A stretch of DNA of 63,009 nt from Candidatus Geothrix odensensis (lineage in GTDB: Bacteria; Acidobacteriota; Holophagae; Holophagales; Holophagaceae): positions 1-63,009 of the forward strand of contig JADKCH010000018.1 in assembly GCA_016714685.1 (NCBI GenBank), in the 5' to 3' direction. Shown here piece by piece: positions 38,273-48,908 of the stretch. Positions within the stretch are counted from its first letter, which is position 1. Every line of letters starts with the position of its first letter. A model generated the notes under the pieces. The model was not told the DNA's origin. It saw only the letters and a list, made by a program, of their open reading frames with translations, and did no database searches. A program made the translations under genes and the position numbers.

Positions 38273-38940
38273 ATGAGACTTTGCCTCGACCGTGTGGCCT
38301 CCTCCACTCGTGAAACCTTTTTGGAAGCCGGTCTGCTCTGTTTTTCCGAACAGGGATTCGAGGGCACCAGTCTGCGCATGGTGGCGAACCGGGCGGGGAA
38401 GCCCATGTCCCTCATCGCCCACCATTTTGGCAACAAGGAAGGCCTCTATCTCGCGGTGTTCAAAGATATGCTGGCCGAGCGACGCTCCGGGCAGTTCGCG
38501 GGTCCTGTCACCGGATTGGACGAACTCCAGCGAGATCCCGTACGGGCCTCGGCGCTGCTACGGGACCTCATCATCGGGGTCTTCAAAGAGATGCGAAGTA
38601 CGTTCGAGAACGGTGACCCCAAGCGGATGGCTTATTTCCGCTTGTGGCTGACGGCTATCCGCATGCCAATCCCGGAATTGGAACCCCTGATCCGCGAACG
38701 ACTGGCACCCCTCCGCATTCAGATCGCCGCATGCATCCAAGCCATCCGTCCCGATCTCCCCTCCGAGGAGATCCCCTTTGGTGCGCTCTCGTGTACGGCC
38801 AGTGCGTGGCAAACACCATGCTGCACGACTTCAATCAGCTGGTGTTCGGTCCCGATTGCTATCCCGAATCCCCGGATCACCTGGCAGAGCAGATCGCCGA
38901 CATCACCCTGCGCGCCATCGGCCGCCCTTCGACCTCGTGA
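38273..38940 (+). CDS. TetR-family regulator of the second RND operon, one frameshift
   Basis: The HTH is LLCFSEQGFEGTSLRMVANR followed by LIAHHFGNKEGLYLAVF. The ligand domain has IAACIQAIRPDLPSEEIPFG. The open frame continues past the end only because of a shift at about 38785; the correct frame reads YGQCVANTMLHDFNQLVFGP and stops at 38940. The apparent fusion of this gene to the downstream adaptor in one frame is therefore an artefact. It lies 64 bases before the adaptor. Confidence 0.85.
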
Positions 38941-39004
38941 TCAGACAGGGCATCCCCTGGAAACCCAGAACGACAACCTACCCCGCCCGCTTTCTGGAGC
39001 ACCC

Positions 39005-40150
39005 ATGAAACGCACCACCTCTTTGACGAACCTGGCTTGGATGGGGCCTTTCGTCCTTCTGGGCCTTTCCCTGATCCTGGGCTGCCAAAAGAAGCGTCAG
39101 ACGCCGTCGCCCGAAGTCTATGTGCTGCCTTCGGCCCAGAGGGATGTCCCAGTGGTGATGGAACTGGTGGGGCAGACGACCGGTTCCCTGGATGTGGAGA
39201 TCCGTGCCCGGGTAGAGGGCTACCTGGAGGGAATCCATTACCAGGAAGGCCAGCCAGTGAAAAAGGGCGAGCTGCTCTTCACCATCGAATCCAAGACCTT
39301 CCAGTCACTCGTTTCCCAGCGCCGTGCCGATCTGGCCTCGGCGGAGGCGCGCCTGAACCTGGCGGATCTTGAGGTGAATCGCCTGAAGCCCTTGGCGGAG
39401 CAACAGGCCGTGAGCCGTCAAACCTTCGACTCTGCCCTTTCGGCGCAAAAGACTTCTCACGCTTCCGTGGATGCCGCCAGGGCTGCCCTGGACAAGGCGT
39501 TGTTGGACCTGAGCTACACCAGCATCACTGCGCCCACCTCGGGCCTGGCAGACTTCGCCAAGGTGAAGCCGGGCAATCTGGTAGGCCGGGGTGACTCCAC
39601 CCTGCTCACCACCCTTTCCAACGTGGATCCCATTCATGTGATCGTGGGCATGCAGGAGGGCGACTACCTGAAGCTGGCCGAACACACCCTTCGGGGAAGT
39701 CGGCCTCTGGAGGGCGAGAACGCGCCCAGCGCAGAACTGATTCTTTCCGATGGCAGTGTCCACCCTCAGAAGGGCCGCTTCGACGCCGTACAGCGGGGTG
39801 TCGATCCCCGCACTGGCACCATTTCCGTGCGCGCCGTGTTCCCAAATCCCGAACACCGGGTCCGCCCCGGCCAATTCGTGAAGGTCCGCTTCACCTATGA
39901 ATTGCTCAAGGGAGCTGTGGTCGTGCCCCAACGGGCCGTCCAGGAGATCCAAGGGGCCTACCAGGTGGCGGTCGTGGAAGCCGGCAAGATCCAGCTCTGT
40001 CCCGTAAAGATGGGGCCCCGCTATGGAGATGATTGGGTGGTCAGCGAAGGATTGAAGCCCAACGAGCCTGTGGTGGTCGAAGGCCTGCAGCGGATCAAGC
40101 AGGGTCTCCCCGTGACGGCGAAACCGTTCGTGATGGCCGGAAGGAACTGA
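39005..40150 (+). CDS. RND efflux periplasmic adaptor, second operon
   Basis: ATG 39005 begins a lipoprotein-type signal ending LSLILGCQKKR. The adaptor core follows: VELVGQTTG-like beta region, ARVEGYLEGIHYQEGQPVKK, and a helical hairpin of about 60 residues. Then comes LSYTSITAPTSGLADFAKV and the C-terminal membrane-proximal domain. The full length is 381 residues. It is three bases before the pump gene. Its sequence differs enough from the first adaptor to be an old duplication. Confidence 0.88.
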   Translation: MKRTTSLTNLAWMGPFVLLGLSLILGCQKKRQTPSPEVYVLPSAQRDVPVVMELVGQTTGSLDVEIRARVEGYLEGIHYQEGQPVKKGELLFTIESKTFQSLVSQRRADLASAEARLNLADLEVNRLKPLAEQQAVSRQTFDSALSAQKTSHASVDAARAALDKALLDLSYTSITAPTSGLADFAKVKPGNLVGRGDSTLLTTLSNVDPIHVIVGMQEGDYLKLAEHTLRGSRPLEGENAPSAELILSDGSVHPQKGRFDAVQRGVDPRTGTISVRAVFPNPEHRVRPGQFVKVRFTYELLKGAVVVPQRAVQEIQGAYQVAVVEAGKIQLCPVKMGPRYGDDWVVSEGLKPNEPVVVEGLQRIKQGLPVTAKPFVMAGRN

Positions 40151-40153
40151 CCC

Positions 40154-43100
40154 ATGGGCAACATCTTCATCCGCCGCCCCATCCTCGCGATGGTCATGGC
40201 CATCCTCATGGTGATCGTCGGTTTGGTCGCTCTGAAGGGCCTCCCCATCGCCCAGTATCCAGATATCTCCCCTCCCAATATTATCGTCTCCACCACCTTC
40301 ACAGGTGCCGCCGCCCAGCATGTGGAGCAGGCGGTAGCCACCCCCATCGAGCAGCAGCTCAATGGCGTGGACAACATGCTCTACCTCAAATCCACCAATG
40401 GCAACGACGGAACCCTCAAGACCGAAGTGACCTTCGAGGTGGGTGCCAATCTTGACACCTCCACCATGCTGGTGCAGAACCGGGTGGCCCAGGCCAACGC
40501 GGCCCTGCCCGCCGCCGTGAAGCAGTCCGGCGTCAATACCAAGAAATCAACTTCCCTGCCGGTGCTGGTCCTTTCCCTCGTCTCCCCGAAGGGCACCTGG
40601 AACAGCACCTTCCTGACTAACTACGCGAGCATCAACATTCAGGATCGCCTTACTCGCGTGAAGGGTGTGGGCGAGGTGGGCATCCTTGGTGGCACTGACT
40701 ATTCCATGCGGGTCTGGGTGCGGCCTGATCGGCTCATGACCCTTGGCCTCACGGTGAGCGATCTGCTTGCCGCGATTTCCGCGCAGAATGAGATCACTCC
40801 GGCCGGGCAACTGGGCGGCCCGCCCGCACCTGCGGGCACGGCATTCACCTACACCGTGAAGACTCATGGCCGCCTGGCGACCGCCGATGAATTCGGCGCC
40901 ATCATCGTGCGCTCCAATCCAGACGGCAGCCTGGTCCATCTGAAGGATGTCGCCCGGGTGGAGCTGGGCAGCCTGAGCTACGACTCCTCTGGCCGCATCA
41001 ATGGCAAGCCCGCCGCGTTGCTGGCCGTCTACCAGGCACCAGGTTCCAACTCCTTGGAAGTCAAGGACTCCGTCGAAAAGGCCATGGCAGAAGTGGCCCC
41101 CGGGTTCCCAAGGGACATGGAATACCAAACGGTGCTGGATACGACCAAGGCCATCAGCGCCGGAATCCACGAGATCCTGATCACCCTTCTTGAAGCGGTG
41201 CTCCTGGTGGTCCTGGTGGTCTTCATCTTCCTCCAGAATTGGCGGGCCACGCTGATTCCCCTCATCACGGTGCCGGTGTCGCTCATCGCCACTTTCGCCG
41301 TGTTCCCCCTCGTGGGCTTCTCCATCAATGTGCTCTCGCTATTGGGCCTGGTGTTGGCCATCGGCATCGTGGTGGATGACTCCATCGTGGTGGTGGAAGC
41401 GGTCATGCACCATATCGAACAGGGCATGAGCCCACGGGAAGCCACGGCCCAGGCCATGAAGGAAGTGACGGGTCCGGTGATCGCCATTGCGCTCATCCTC
41501 ATCGCGGTCTTTGTGCCGGTAGCCTTCATGGGCGGAATCACGGGGGGCGGCTACTCAGCAGTTTGCCGTAACCATCGCCATCTCCGTGGCTTTCTCTGCC
41601 ATCAGCGCCCTCACCCTGAGTCCTGCCTTGGCGTCGAAATTCCTGCGGGCCCGGAAGCCTGGCGAGAAGCATCTTCTGGATCCCTTCTATGCCTGGTTCA
41701 ACCGGATCTTCGGCCTTGGCACGGAACGCTACCTTGGCTTCACGCATGTGCTCATCCGCAAGGGCACCCGCAGTCTGCTGGTCGTGGGTGCCCTGGTGCT
41801 TCTGGCGGGTGGCCTGCTGAAATGGGTGCCCTCAGGGTTTCTCCCCGATGAAGACAACGGTTACTTCCTGGTCAATATTCAGCTACCGGATGCGGCTTCC
41901 CTGGAGCGGACCGAAGCCGTGTTGCGCAAAGTGGAGAAAGTCATATCCGAGAATCCCGCAGTGGAGAACTACACGGCTTCCTCGGGCCGGAGCGTGCTGA
42001 CAGGAACCGTTTCGCCTAACACTGGCCTTAGCTTCGTGGCCCTCAAGCCCTGGGACGAGCGCAGCGGCGTCAACCAGCGACTCGACATGGTCATCCAGCA
42101 GTTGAACCAGCAGTTCTTCCGGCAGATCCCCGAGGCCCAGGTCTTCGCCTTTGGCCCACCGCCCATTCGTGGCCTGGGATCCAGCGCGGGCTTCACCTTC
42201 ATGCTGCAGGATCGCTCGGGCAGCAGCCCGGAAGCCCTGGCTGCCATGGCGGACAAATTCATCGCGGAAGCCCATAAGCGCCCTGAGATCGGCCGCATCG
42301 CCACCTTCTTCCGCGCCTCCGTGCCCCAGATTTATGCGGATATCGATACTGAAAAAGCGAACAAACTGGGGGTGCCCATTCAGGAACTGAACCGCACCCT
42401 GGGCGCACTCCTCGGCAGTTCCTATATCAACGACTTCAACCGCTTCGGCCGCGTCTATCGCGTGTACCTACAGGCGGAGCCCGAGTTCAGGACCTCGCCG
42501 AAATCCCTAAGTCAGTTTTTCGTGCGAAGCGCTGAGGGCCGGATGATCCCCCTCGATACCCTCGTGACCATGAAGGACACCCAGGGACCCGGCTTCACCG
42601 CGCGTTTCAACCTGTTCCGAGCGGCTGAGATCTCGGGCTCTCCGGGAGTGGGCTTCAGTTCCGATGATGCTCATCGGGCCCTGGAAGAAACGGCGGCGAA
42701 GGTGCTACCCCAGGGTTGGGGGTACGAGTGGGCCAACCTCTCCTACCAGGAGAAGAAGGCTGCTGGGACCGGCGGGGTGGTCTTCCTCTTCGCTCTGGTC
42801 TTCGTTTTTTTGATCCTGGCTGCTCAGTACGAAAGCTGGTCGCTGCACTTCAGCGTACTGTTGGGAACGCCCTTCGCGGTCTTCGGCGCCATGCTCGGCC
42901 TGTGGCTGCTGCGCACGATCCTGCCGCAGGCGTGGGGGGGGAGCTACGTCAATAATGTCTTCGCCCAGATCGGCATGATCACATTGATCGGTCTGGCCGC
43001 CAAGAACGCCATCCTCATCGTGGAATTCGCCAAAATGCGGCGGGAGGCAGGGCTCACGGTCACCCAAGCAGCCCTCGAGGCCGCGAAGCTGCGCTTCAGG

Positions 43101-43346
43101 CCCATTCTCATGACCGCCTTCGCCTTCATCCTGGGTGTGCTGCCCCTGGTCCTGGCTTCAGGTGCCATGGCCGAGGCCCGGAAAGTCATGGGCCTCACGG
43201 TCTGCGTGGGCATGTTAGTGGCCACCGTCTTCGGGGTGTCATTTATTCCCGCCCTCTATGTGCTCGTGGATCGCTTCGGGAAGAAGGCACCTGATCCCGA
43301 TGCCACCGAGCCCGACGAATCCCTGGATAGCGAAGGGAGGCACTGA
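40154..43346 (+). CDS. RND multidrug efflux pump, second operon, one frameshift
   Basis: The N-terminus MGNIFIRRPILAMVMAILMV and the TM4 relay segment AIGIVVDDSIVVVEAVMHHI place it in the HAE1 family. The frame changes at about 41550, in CGGGGGGCGGC, where MGGITG should run on into LQQFAVTIAISVAFSAISA. The second frame continues to TGA 43346 with ESWSLHFSVLLGTPFAVFGA. The product is about 1064 residues. Its stop overlaps the OMF start by one base. Confidence 0.88.
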
Positions 43347-44783
43347 TGTCGAAGCGACACCACGCATGGGTCTGGAGCACCTGCCTGATGGGCTTGGCCC
43401 TCTCCACCGGCTGCGCCCTGGGGCCCACCTTCCGTCGGCCCTCTATGGAAGTGCCCGGCGCCTATCCGGTGCAACCCGCTGACAACGCCCCGGCCCTTTC
43501 CGCAGACCTAGGTTGGTGGGAGATCGTCAACGACGATCCCGTGTTGAAGGGCCTGGTCCTCGAGGCCTTGGAGAAGAACCGGGACCTCCAAATGGCCGTC
43601 AGCCGCATGGACGAGGCGCGGGAACTGGCGGGCATTAACCGCCTGGGACCGAATGTCGACCTGGCTGGCCAGGCCACACGCGCACGGGGACTGGCACCCG
43701 GGGCAGGGCCGCATACCGTCCTTGGCAACAGCTTCTCCACTGGCCTTTATGCCACCTGGGAGTTGGATATATGGGGACGCATCCGCCGCAGTCAGGAAAG
43801 CGCCATGGCTCAGTTCCTGGCCTCGGAACAGGGCCGCCGTGCGGTTTTCCTCAGCCTGGTGGGAGATGTGGTGGGTGGCTACTACCAGCTCCAATCCCTG
43901 GATATGAAGCTGGACACCGCTCGCCGCACTGTGGAAGTTCGAAAGCACGCCCTTGACCTGGTGGAGAATCGGGTGCTGGGCGGGGTTGGGGACAAGCTAG
44001 AAACCAGCCAGGCAGCCTCTGCCTTGGCTCAGGCCGAAACGGCTGTGCCCCAATTGGAACTGGCCGTTCATGTCCAGGAAAACCAGATGAACCTCCTGCT
44101 TGGACGCAGGCCGGGGCCGGTTCCCCGAGGCATCGCGCTCCAGGCGGTTCCACCCAAGGCCATTGCGCCCGGACTTCCCTCTGAATTGCTCGAGCGGCGC
44201 CCGGATATCCGGCAGCAGGAAGAACTTCTGAGAGCCGCCAATGCTCAGGTGGGTGTGGCCACGGCCAACCTCTTCCCCAGCTTCAGCCTCACGGGCAGCC
44301 TGGGCTTCCAAAGCCCGGAACTCGCGGGTTTGACCGATGCGGGCCAGAGGAGCTGGAGCCTGGGAGGCGGGCTGCTGGCGCCCATCTTCCATGGTGGCCT
44401 CCTGAAGCACCAGCGTCGCGCCGCCATCGCGCGCTGGGAGCAGGCCAAAGCTTCCTATGAGAAGACGGTACTTTCGGCCTTGGGAGATGCCTCGAATGCC
44501 CTGGTGGGGGTGGCGAAGGCCAAGGAGATCGTGACGGCCCAGGATCAGCAGCTTCGCTCTCTGCGGGAAGCCGAACAGTATCGCCACCATGCGCTTCGAG
44601 GGGGGCGTTTCGCCCTACCTCGAAGTCCTGGATGCCCAGCGTCAGCTCTTTTCCGCCGAACTCTCCTTCGCCGAAGCCCTTTCCGACCAGCAGCGCAGTG
44701 TTATCCGGCTCTACCTGGCCTGGGTGGAGGCTGGAAACAACCTGATCGCCCCGGTTCAGGCCGATACTAAAGTCAACAAGTAG
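43346..44783 (+). CDS. Outer-membrane efflux lipoprotein, second operon, one frameshift
   Basis: The signal ends LALSTGCALGPTFRRPS, a NodT-type lipobox. The first half has EKNRDLQMAVSRMDEARELA and the second half RRPDIRQQEELLRAANAQVG. The frame shifts at about 44585 (CGCCACCATGCGC) and continues FEGGVSPYLEVLDAQRQLFS to TAG 44783. It completes a TetR-adaptor-pump-OMF operon parallel to the first one. Confidence 0.86.
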
Positions 44784-44819
44784 TGTCTCTGGATTGAATC
44801 CCCCAAATAGGAGGAAGTC

Positions 44820-45032
44820 ATGTGGGTCCGCACCCAAACCGCAGAACTCGTGAACCTAATGTTCATCAGAACCCTCCGCATCGAAGAAGGTGTCGTCGTC
44901 GCCCGGAACTGCGACGAGCATTACACCTTGTTCAAAGGCGATCCAGAAGCCTGCAAGGCGGCCCTAGCCCATATCGTCGATGGGCTCACGACCCATACGC
45001 CCTTCGTGGACATGAAGATCATGCGGCCTTAG
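44820..45032 (+). CDS. Small conserved-looking protein of unknown function
   Basis: This 70-residue protein starts at ATG 44820 after a strong AGGAGG site. It reads RIEEGVVVARNCDEHYTLFK and ends THTPFVDMKIMRP. There is no signal peptide. It is 36 bases after the OMF gene and may be the last gene of that operon, as a different small gene follows the first OMF. Family not recognised. Confidence 0.5.
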   Translation: MWVRTQTAELVNLMFIRTLRIEEGVVVARNCDEHYTLFKGDPEACKAALAHIVDGLTTHTPFVDMKIMRP

Positions 45033-45070
45033 CATAGCTCTCGTTCAGAGCGGCGACTCACAGCCCCCTC

Positions 45071-45289
45071 CTAATAGACATCGTGGGGCTCCTTTGGCTT
45101 GTGGGGCACGCATTCGCGCGTGGCGAAACCATTGGCCCGGTAATCCCGTTCACATAAAAATGGTTCATCGGGCGTTGCCGGGAAAGCTGAGCGGATTTTG
45201 AGGGCGAAGTAGTCGTCATCGCGGAAGCCATAGGCCATGCGCTTGATCACCTTGGCTTTGTTATTGATGCCTTCGAGGATGGGCCACTA
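45071..45289 (-). pseudogene. ISL3-family transposase C-terminal fragment
   Basis: The frame reads PILEGINNKAKVIKRMAYGF, then RDDDYFALKIRSAFP and ends HKPKEPHDVY before TAG 45071. GINNKxKVxKRMAYGFRDxxYF is the hallmark end of ISL3 transposases. The upstream part is absent, cut just before the tyrosine recombinase gene. It marks the left edge of the accessory region. Confidence 0.8.
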
Positions 45290-45326
45290 GGGACTTCGCT
45301 GTAGAGTCAGCGTGAGAGTCCTCCTC

Positions 45327-46184
45327 TCAAGATCCCCCACCCCGCCTCCAACGGGGCAGGGAGATCCTGAGCTCCGCCAGTTCCAGGTGAGCCGTGTAGC
45401 GCAGCGTAGGAACGAGCGTGGCATGCCCTAGGACCTTGGCAGTCTTATTAAGATCACCTGAATTCCGCTGGAACTCCATCCCGAAGGTATGCCTCAGCGC
45501 ATGGGGCGTGATCCGCTTGGCGATGGCCGCAAAATTCACTCGTCCCTTCAGCACATAACGGATGCCGAAGGTGCTGAGCCGCTGGTTCTCCCGAGTTTTC
45601 GCGCCCCGATCCTCCGCCAGGAACATCGGCCCATGATCACCGACCTTCCGGTCACCGGCGGCCAGGTAGTGCTGAATGGCCTCAGATACCTCTTCGGTGA
45701 TGGGCACCAGGCGATCCTTATTGCCCTTTCCCTTACGGACCCAGAGGACGGGCTCCCCGTCCACTTCCACCAGGTCCGAGCAGTCGAGACCTTGGACCTC
45801 GGACACCCGAATTCCCGAGCCAAGCATCACAAGAACCAGGGCCCGGTCCCGCAGGCTGAGTGCCGCGTCAATCAAACGGTCCGCCTCACCTCGCGTGCAG
45901 GTTTGGTAGGGACGCACGACGTCGGCTCGAGGTACCCGGAGCAGCCGCTCTGCCACCCGCAGCGGGAACGCCAGCCCGCCCATATCGAAGCACCAGCCCA
46001 GGAAGCTCCGGAGCGCGGACAGGGCCTGGGCGTGGGTGGCCAGCCCGCGGCCGTCGGCCATCAAGATCTCCCGGTAGCGGATCAAGGCCTCCGCGTTCAC
46101 CTCCGCGAGGTTCGTAAGACCCATCAGGCGAAAGGCCTCGAGAATATGCCGCCGATAAGCCCTTCGGGTGTGCTCGGAGTCCAC
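45327..46184 (-). CDS. XerC/D-type tyrosine recombinase
   Basis: The catalytic set is visible: arginine in GSGIRVSEVQGLD, lysine in VRKGKGNKDRLVP, HALRHTFG with His and Arg, LGHA, and the nucleophile in TLRYTAHLEL. The N-terminal SAM-like domain has HTRRAYRRHILEAFRL. GTG 46184 is the first start, but coding sense continues upstream (LEAFLSTA) after an AGGAGG site, so the true start may be lost. It probably moves the small cassette of accessory genes to its right. Confidence 0.82.
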   Translation of the reverse strand: MDSEHTRRAYRRHILEAFRLMGLTNLAEVNAEALIRYREILMADGRGLATHAQALSALRSFLGWCFDMGGLAFPLRVAERLLRVPRADVVRPYQTCTRGEADRLIDAALSLRDRALVLVMLGSGIRVSEVQGLDCSDLVEVDGEPVLWVRKGKGNKDRLVPITEEVSEAIQHYLAAGDRKVGDHGPMFLAEDRGAKTRENQRLSTFGIRYVLKGRVNFAAIAKRITPHALRHTFGMEFQRNSGDLNKTAKVLGHATLVPTLRYTAHLELAELRISLPRWRRGGGS

Positions 46185-46313
46185 CGCGGTGGACAGAAAG
46201 GCTTCTAGGGGCCTCCTATAACCGCCTGGTTCCGCCGGAAGGGCCTCCTCCGAGGAAATTGGGCTGTTATCACGGCCAGTCTCTTCCTGGCGAAGCCCGG
46301 CTTCGATGATCTT

Positions 46314-46826
46314 TCAGGTGAGGTCGAAGACCTCGGAGGCTCGGCCTTCATAGGGCCAATGAGCATCAGGGCAGCGATGACAGAACAGGGTGGTGTTCCA
46401 GCGATCCAGTGCCTTCCAGGCTCCGGGGTCCTCATGGCAGCCCAGTTCAAGGTCGCACGTCGGGCAGTAGGCCTTCAGTTGGCCGACACGCCCGTGGCGC
46501 CGATCTGGCCACCAGCGCCAGAGCACGCCGCCCACGTTGGCTTCTTCGGGCCGCGCCGGAGGCCTGGGTGCCTCGGCCGGCGGAACGGATGGGGCTGCCG
46601 GCGCGCCACGACGCATCACGGCCCAGATCGCGCCTCCACTAATAAGGATGAAGAGCCAGACTGGGATCCGGACGCCAGCCGTGATCAAGGACCAGGTGGC
46701 CACCAGAATCCTCGAGACCGTCGACCAGCCGAACACGATCGCGAGAAGGACGCCGAGGCCCGCGAACCAGGTTTGCCATTTGGTCCACCAGAGGGTCTTT
46801 TCGATGAGGTTTGCCGGGGTGTTCAC
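46314..46826 (-). CDS. Membrane protein with C-terminal zinc ribbon
   Basis: Two hydrophobic helices (WFAGLGVLLAIVFGWSTVS and VWLFILISGGAIWAVM) occupy residues about 20-70. A proline-rich linker follows, then a likely zinc ribbon with AYCPTCDLELGCH and LFCHRCPDAHWPY. The C-terminal ribbon would be cytoplasmic. Family not recognised. It lies between the recombinase and an XRE gene in one direction. Confidence 0.6.
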   Translation of the reverse strand: MNTPANLIEKTLWWTKWQTWFAGLGVLLAIVFGWSTVSRILVATWSLITAGVRIPVWLFILISGGAIWAVMRRGAPAAPSVPPAEAPRPPARPEEANVGGVLWRWWPDRRHGRVGQLKAYCPTCDLELGCHEDPGAWKALDRWNTTLFCHRCPDAHWPYEGRASEVFDLT

Positions 46827-46896
46827 TGGGGTCTCCGGGATGGTTTTGGGGGTCTAGGCTCATGATAACTAACATTATCGTAAGCTTGAAAGGGGG

Positions 46897-47595
46897 TCAG
46901 CGGCGACCTTTTTTCGTGGCATTTTCGTCGCCCGCGACCATCGCTCCCACGGCTGTACCGATCAACCCGAGGATGACGGCCTTGCCGTCCGCGTTGGCCA
47001 CCTGGCGCTGCAGGTTCAAGGCCTGGGAATGGGCATTGGCCCAGGCCCGGTAGTTCTGCTGGGCGTCTGCAAGGGCCTGGTCCCGCTCGGTAAGGGCCTG
47101 GGCCAGTTTGGCTTCGGCCGCGCCCTTGGCAGCTCGAAGTGCCGGGAGTTCTCGCCGAGCACTTTCTTCGGCGTCAGCCGCGCGCTGGGAGGCTTTTGTG
47201 ACCTCATGGCCCATCTGCTCGAGCTCATTCCTGAGGGTGATCAGCTCGCTGCGCGTGCCTGCAAGCTCGGTCCGGAGCTCTGAGGCCTCAGCCTGGGCCT
47301 CGTTTCGAGCCTGAACCTCCTTCTCGAACTCGTACCGAGGGATCCATTGCCCTAGGATGGGTTCGGCCTCCGTGCCGGCGACCAGTTCCGCCGGTGCCAC
47401 TTCCAGAACTCTGGCCAGGGCCAGGATGTGCTCGATCTGGGGATCTCGCCGGGTCGACAGGTTCTCGGTCGTGAGTCGGGACAGCAGCGAGGGTGTCAGC
47501 TCGGCCCGCTGGGCCAAGACCGCCGAACTTAGCCCCTTCTGGGTCATGACCTCACGGACACGGGTGGCGAAGGACGAGGATGGGATGGGAGGCAT
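46897..47595 (-). CDS. XRE HTH protein with coiled coil and C-terminal membrane helix
   Basis: Residues about 10-75 form an XRE domain (LSSAVLAQRAELTPSLLSRL, then DPQIEHILALARVLEV). A coiled coil of about 110 residues follows, rich in Glu, Ala and Arg. The end is a glycine-rich hydrophobic segment, AVILGLIGTAVGAMVAG, and a basic tail. A membrane-tethered DNA-binding protein is an unusual plan. ATG 47595 has CAGGTG upstream; a GTG nine bases earlier is possible. It is divergent from the zinc-finger gene at 47924. Confidence 0.7.
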   Translation of the reverse strand: MPPIPSSSFATRVREVMTQKGLSSAVLAQRAELTPSLLSRLTTENLSTRRDPQIEHILALARVLEVAPAELVAGTEAEPILGQWIPRYEFEKEVQARNEAQAEASELRTELAGTRSELITLRNELEQMGHEVTKASQRAADAEESARRELPALRAAKGAAEAKLAQALTERDQALADAQQNYRAWANAHSQALNLQRQVANADGKAVILGLIGTAVGAMVAGDENATKKGRR

Positions 47596-47923
47596 GGTGA
47601 GCACCTGAACTTTCTATTGCCAAATGACAACAAAATAATCATGAATTATTTTTGGATGTTGTCAATGAGCAATTAGCCTTCTCGCTGCCGTGGCCAAGAT
47701 GGGTCGGCGCCGGCGATCGGACCTGGATCCGCTCTTTTTGGCTGTCAATGCAGGGGTTGAGGGAGGTCTTTCGAGGGGATGACGCCACCTGCGACCTGGA
47801 ATGGACCCTCGGGTCGGCGTTCAGAGGCGGGTGGTAGTTGAAAGGAAGGGACGAGGTTTTCCGACTTTCTCCCTTCAAGTAGACGCCGGCGGGACACCCC
47901 CGCCCTTCGCCCGGGAGGCACCA

Positions 47924-48244
47924 ATGCCTAAACACGAGCTGGAACAGCTCTTTGACCCTGCCGGAGGAATCTCTGGTCTCCGTCATCCACGACCTGAGGT
48001 CCCGAGGCCTCCTCGATCCCGTCCCGGGTGGCATTGCCCGTCAGCTGGAGGACTGCGCCGCGCCTCCCACTCGCCCAAGCAGCGCTGGCGCTTCCTCCAG
48101 GACGCCTGGCTCGACCACGTCGAGGGAGAATGCAGCCGCTGCGGGTCTACCCTCCTCCCTGAGGAGATGGTGGACGCCGCCGAGGTCACTGGCGGGCTCT
48201 GCTCCTGGTGCTGGCACCAATGGCAGAAGATCCAGTCCGCCTAA
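47924..48244 (+). CDS. Small zinc-finger protein, two compensating frameshifts
   Basis: ATG 47924 follows GGGAGG. The start reads KHELEQLFDPA; a second frame gives SLVSVIHDLRSRGLLDPVPG; the first frame returns with WRFLQDAWLDHVEG, GECSRCGSTLLPEEM and LCSWCWHQW. Indels lie near 47965 and 48060. Two CxxC pairs 20 residues apart make a likely zinc finger. Family not recognised. Confidence 0.5.
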   Translation: MPKHELEQLFDPAGGISGLRHPRPEVPRPPRSRPGWHCPSAGGLRRASHSPKQRWRFLQDAWLDHVEGECSRCGSTLLPEEMVDAAEVTGGLCSWCWHQWQKIQSA

Positions 48245-48647
48245 TGGTTCCGTGGATGCAGCACTGCCCTTCCCTGCGGGTCGACCTCAGGGAAGGGTGC
48301 CTCGAGCCAAGATTTTTTTCAAATGATGCATGTGTCGCATGAATTAAATATATGAACCATGGTATTATATTAATGATTGAACTACCAAAGAAGGGTAAAG
48401 CATGACCAGAGCACCTCCTGAGTTCATATAAAAATGCTCAAATAACGATCAAACAAAAACCCGGTGGCCATGTTGGCAACACCGGGAATGAAAAACCGTC
48501 CAGAAGACAGTGAGAACCTGAGAACTCCATTGTTCTTCTTGACGGACAAAAAATCAAGGAGAAATTTCATGGAAATTCCATTGCAAGAAAAGAACATTCT
48601 TGGAAAAGTAATACAAAAGAGCTACTCTGTGATCCACGGAGGTTCCG
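48245..48647. other. AT-rich intergenic region with a minus-strand terminator
   Basis: Base composition drops sharply (48310-48450 is AT-rich). A stem CCCGGTG ... CACCGGG at about 48457-48486 is flanked by A-rich sequence on its left. Read on the minus strand it is followed by TTTTTGTTTG, as in a Rho-independent terminator. No gene is supported. The Phd/ParE promoter should lie in the right part. Confidence 0.5.
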
Positions 48648-48908
48648 ATGCTGAAGCTGGTACCCGTCACGGAAGTGAAAAGGCACGCCACCGAGGTGAT
48701 CGCAAACCTCAAGAAGACCCAAAGCGCGGTGATGGTCACCGAGAATGGCCAGGAAGCGGCGGTGATGGTGGCCGTGGATACCTGGAACAGCCTTCAGCGT
48801 CGGCTGGAGATCCTGGACCTGGTGGCCAAGGGCGTCGCGGACCTTCGGGCGGGTCGAGTTACCTCCCAGGAGGACGCCAAGCTCCGACTGGCCAGGTTCG
48901 CCCAGTGA
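48648..48908 (+). CDS. Phd/YefM-family antitoxin
   Basis: This 86-residue protein has the family pattern: MLKLVPVTEVKRHATEVIAN, then KTQSAVMVTENGQEAAVMVA and a helical tail. The N-terminal part binds the operator and the tail wraps the toxin. ATG 48648 follows GGAGGTTCCG. It overlaps the toxin gene by four bases (GTGA). The pair looks complete. Confidence 0.85.
   Translation: MLKLVPVTEVKRHATEVIANLKKTQSAVMVTENGQEAAVMVAVDTWNSLQRRLEILDLVAKGVADLRAGRVTSQEDAKLRLARFAQ

Noticed and set aside
38273..40150. A TetR-adaptor fusion protein of 625 residues
   Set aside because: The TetR part clearly continues in another frame to a stop at 38940, and the adaptor has its own signal peptide at 39005; the fusion is a frameshift product.
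48457..48486. A riboswitch or small RNA at the CCCGGTG hairpin
   Set aside because: The hairpin with a T run on the minus strand is explained by a simple terminator, and no conserved RNA motif is visible.
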